64,000 nucleotides of DNA. Origin: Axinella damicornis. Its lineage: Eukaryota > Porifera > Demospongiae > Axinellida > Axinellidae. The position numbers were made by a program, and so were the translations under genes. Within the stretch, counting starts at the first letter, position 1. Each line of letters opens with the position of its first letter. A model generated the notes under the pieces. It saw only the letters and a list, made by a program, of their open reading frames with translations, searched no databases and was not told where the DNA came from. Shown here one piece after another: positions 62,003 to 64,000 of this stretch. The DNA is taken from NCBI GenBank assembly GCA_963931865.1, contig OZ007511.1:1231836-1295835 (forward strand). The letters are read 5' to 3'.

Positions 62003-63974
62003 TTGCCTGCGCTAGCTGTTGACTCTTGTCTTGCAGCTCTTGGTTTGCCTGAGCTAGCTGTTGACTATTTTCTTCATTTGCCTGCTCTAGCGCTAGCTGT
62101 AGACTCTTTTCTTGCAGCTCTTGGTTTGCCTGTGCTAGCTGTTGACTCTTGTCTTGCAGCTCTTGGTTTGCCTGTGCTAGCTGTTGACTATTTTCTTCAT
62201 TTGCCTGCTCTAGCGCTAGCTGTAGACTCTTTTCTTGCAGCTCTTGGCTTGCCTGAACTAGCTGTTCTTGTAGCTCTTGGTTTGCCTGTGCTAGCTGTTG
62301 ACTCTTGTCTTGCAGCTCTTGGTTTGCCTGAGCTAGCTGTAGACTCTTTTCTTGCAGCTCTTGGCTTGCCTGAACTAGCTGTTCTTGTAGCTCTCGGTTT
62401 GCCTGCGCTAGTTGTTGACTCTGTTCTTCATTTGCCTGCTCTAGCTGTCGCTGTTTAGCCCTTTGTGACTCATTTGCCGGTGCTAGCTGTTGACTCTTTT
62501 CTTCATTTGCCTGCTCTAGCTGTTGACGCTTTTCTTGCAACTCGTGGTTTGCCTGCTCTAGCTGTTGACTCTTTTCTTCATTTGCCTGCTCTAGCTGTCG
62601 CTGTGTAGCCCTTTGTGACTCATTTGCCGGTGCTAGCGGTTGACTCTGTTCTTCATTTGCCTGAGCTAGCTGTTGATGCTTTTCTTGTAGCTCTTGGCTT
62701 GCCTGTGCTAGCTGTTGACTCTTTTCTTCATTTGCCTGCTCTAGCTGTCGCTGTGTTGCCCTTTGCAACTCATTTGCCTGAGCTAACTGTTCTTGTAGCT
62801 CCTGGTTTGCCTGTTCTAGCTGTTGACTCTTTTCTTGTAGCTCTTGGCTTGCCTGAGCTAGCTGTTGACTCTTGTCTTGTAGCTCTTGGCTTGCCTGAGC
62901 TACCTGTTCTTGTAGCTCTTGGTTTGCTTGTGCTAGCTTTTGACTCTCTTCATGTAATTCTTGATTTGCCTGTGCTAGCTGTTCACTCTTTTCTTGTAGC
63001 TCCTGATTTGCCTGCACTGGCTGTTGACTACCTTTTTGGTTTGCCTGTGCTAGTTGTTGACTTGTTTCGTGTAGTTGACGCTCTGTCTGTGCTAGCTTTT
63101 GACTCTTTTCTTTGTTTGCCTGTGCTAGCTGTCGCTCTTTTAAAGAACCCTTTTGAACACTTCTAGTGTACTGAAGATCCTCTTTCAGTGCAGCCAGATG
63201 ACGGCAAAGCTCTTGGGACGATGGTCTCTCTGTATCCTTATCCTTTAGGCACTCTAACACAATAGGTCGCAAGGGGTGGTCTGCCTTAATTTGGTCAGTG
63301 TGAGTTTTTCGACGCTCAATCTCACTCTGATTGCGTGGACCAGGGTCTGGGCTCTCTCTAGTAATAATCTCGATTGCCAGCACACCGAATGAGAAACAAT
63401 CCAGTTTGCTAGTGTACTGCATTTCAAATGCTTCTGGTGGCATGTAATTTGGTGTACCCGGACATTCAGGATCTTTACGTAGAATATACGACGTAGAGAT
63501 ATCTACCTTAGCTTTGCCACCTGACAGCAGAATGTTGCGATTTGAAAGATTGCAATGGATGATGCCATTCAAATGGAGGTAGTTGAGAGCTTTGCCTATG
63601 TCATGGCAAATATCTACTTGGATGTGGTATGGCAATTGTGCACGTGCCTGTACCAGAAATTCATGCAGATTGCTATCCATGCGTTCCACTAGGAATGCTG
63701 GCACTCCAGTCTCAGAATCAGTAGTCGTTCCGAGATACTGTACAATGTTGGGGTGTTGACAGCGGCTCAGGATATCAAATTGTTCTTGAATCCTTGGAGG
63801 GACATTGTGCACATTCTCAGGCATAGCTGCTGTTGTTAGATCAAGCATTTGTGCTGCACAGGGGAGGCCATCACACTCAGCTGGGTATACTAAAATCTTT
63901 TTTCCAATGCCAATACGATTTCCTTTGTCGATCTGAACATTTTGGAATTGGAAAGGTGTCTGAGCCATTTTCAC
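61983..63974 (-). CDS. pseudokinase with long repetitive coiled coil (N-terminal part of a split gene)
   Basis: A 663-codon intronless frame. The kinase fold spans about 10-265: glycine-loop remnant IGIGKK (21-26); the VAIK lysine is Gln42 (CAAQ); the HRD Asp is Asn142 (HCN 140-142), while N147 is kept; DFG is DIS (158-160); PPE 179-181; LDCFSFGVLAIEIIT. Lys, Asp and DFG are lost together, so it should be catalytically dead. Residues 275-660 are a heptad coil built from units such as QLAQANQELQEKSQ and QLEQANEEKS, expected to oligomerise. It ends AIEPRVA then stop, just after a 4-nt insertion (caat on the + strand, 62000-62003). Removing the shift restores the QANQEL repeat and leads straight into the active kinase domain. 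The start is MKMAQ; upstream aaatccag/gtgtgaa could be a splice acceptor. Confidence 0.85.
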   Translation of the reverse strand: MKMAQTPFQFQNVQIDKGNRIGIGKKILVYPAECDGLPCAAQMLDLTTAAMPENVHNVPPRIQEQFDILSRCQHPNIVQYLGTTTDSETGVPAFLVERMDSNLHEFLVQARAQLPYHIQVDICHDIGKALNYLHLNGIIHCNLSNRNILLSGGKAKVDISTSYILRKDPECPGTPNYMPPEAFEMQYTSKLDCFSFGVLAIEIITRESPDPGPRNQSEIERRKTHTDQIKADHPLRPIVLECLKDKDTERPSSQELCRHLAALKEDLQYTRSVQKGSLKERQLAQANKEKSQKLAQTERQLHETSQQLAQANQKGSQQPVQANQELQEKSEQLAQANQELHEESQKLAQANQELQEQVAQASQELQDKSQQLAQASQELQEKSQQLEQANQELQEQLAQANELQRATQRQLEQANEEKSQQLAQASQELQEKHQQLAQANEEQSQPLAPANESQRATQRQLEQANEEKSQQLEQANHELQEKRQQLEQANEEKSQQLAPANESQRAKQRQLEQANEEQSQQLAQANRELQEQLVQASQELQEKSLQLAQANQELQDKSQQLAQANQELQEQLVQASQELQEKSLQLALEQANEENSQQLAQANQELQDKSQQLAQANQELQEKSLQLALEQANEENSQQLAQANQELQDKSQQLAQAIEPRVA
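61985..63140. repeat. coding tandem repeat of coiled-coil units
   Basis: The DNA between the pseudokinase and kinase domains is a degenerate tandem array of 42-bp-based units (on the + strand ttgcctgtgctagctgttga then ctcttttcttgtagctc). Larger blocks are reiterated, for example 62000-62130 against 62130-62260. It encodes the QLAQANQELQEKS coil. The opposite-strand ALAVDSFLAALGLP-type frames are shadows of this. Confidence 0.9.
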
Positions 63975-64000
63975 ACCTGGATTTGAACAGAAATGATAAA

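Noticed and set aside
61973..63166. Plus-strand ALAVDSFLAALGLP-type ORFs
   Set aside because: Shadow frames opposite the coiled-coil-coding tandem repeat.

Overview
The window is nuclear DNA of an early-branching animal, most likely a sponge. The evidence is multi-exon genes with GT-AG introns, animal gene families (TEX9, UBXN6, EPG5, a rhodopsin-type GPCR, kinases of metazoan style), and introns packed with CA/TG microsatellites, CCCT tracts, minisatellites and small hairpin (MITE-like) elements. The sponge assignment is an inference from genome style and not from any diagnostic sequence.

Layout from left to right. (1) 1-4287, + strand: the 3' part of a coiled-coil protein gene that enters from outside the window. 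(2) 5104-11645, - strand: a complete UBXN6/UBXD1 gene (p97/VCP cofactor), rebuilt as 11 coding exons and 435 codons with every splice phase closing. It carries a RAD18-like zinc finger. (3) 11761-16831, + strand: a complete TEX9 gene of 11 exons, head-to-head with UBXN6. (4) 17421-19061, - strand: an intronless rhodopsin-class GPCR. (5) 19062-29880: about 11 kb without a convincing intact gene. It holds mobile-element debris, a 607-bp long-TIR element, local duplications, a decayed copy of the EPG5 first exon and a decayed copy of the TEX9 3' end. (6) 29968-60235, + strand: EPG5 (autophagosome-lysosome tethering factor), rebuilt as 55 exons and about 2,900 codons. One or more exons remain unresolved between 52951 and 56225. 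(7) 53620-54495, - strand: a degenerate kinase-like gene lying antisense inside an EPG5 intron. (8) 61091-63974, - strand: an intronless pseudokinase / long coiled coil / kinase locus, split into two reading frames by a 4-nt insertion.

TEX9 and EPG5 fragments recur in an order that suggests a tandem duplication of an ancestral TEX9-to-EPG5 interval. The two kinase-like loci are paralogous: the copy inside EPG5 looks like an internal-deletion derivative of the 61-64 kb gene. UBXN6 (p97 trafficking and autophagy) and EPG5 (autophagy) share a broad process, but nothing here shows co-regulation.

The most unusual points are the pseudokinase-coil-kinase architecture and its truncated sibling, the UBZ4-like finger in UBXN6, MITE termini amplified into minisatellites, and low-complexity tracts placed with strand bias just upstream of splice acceptors.
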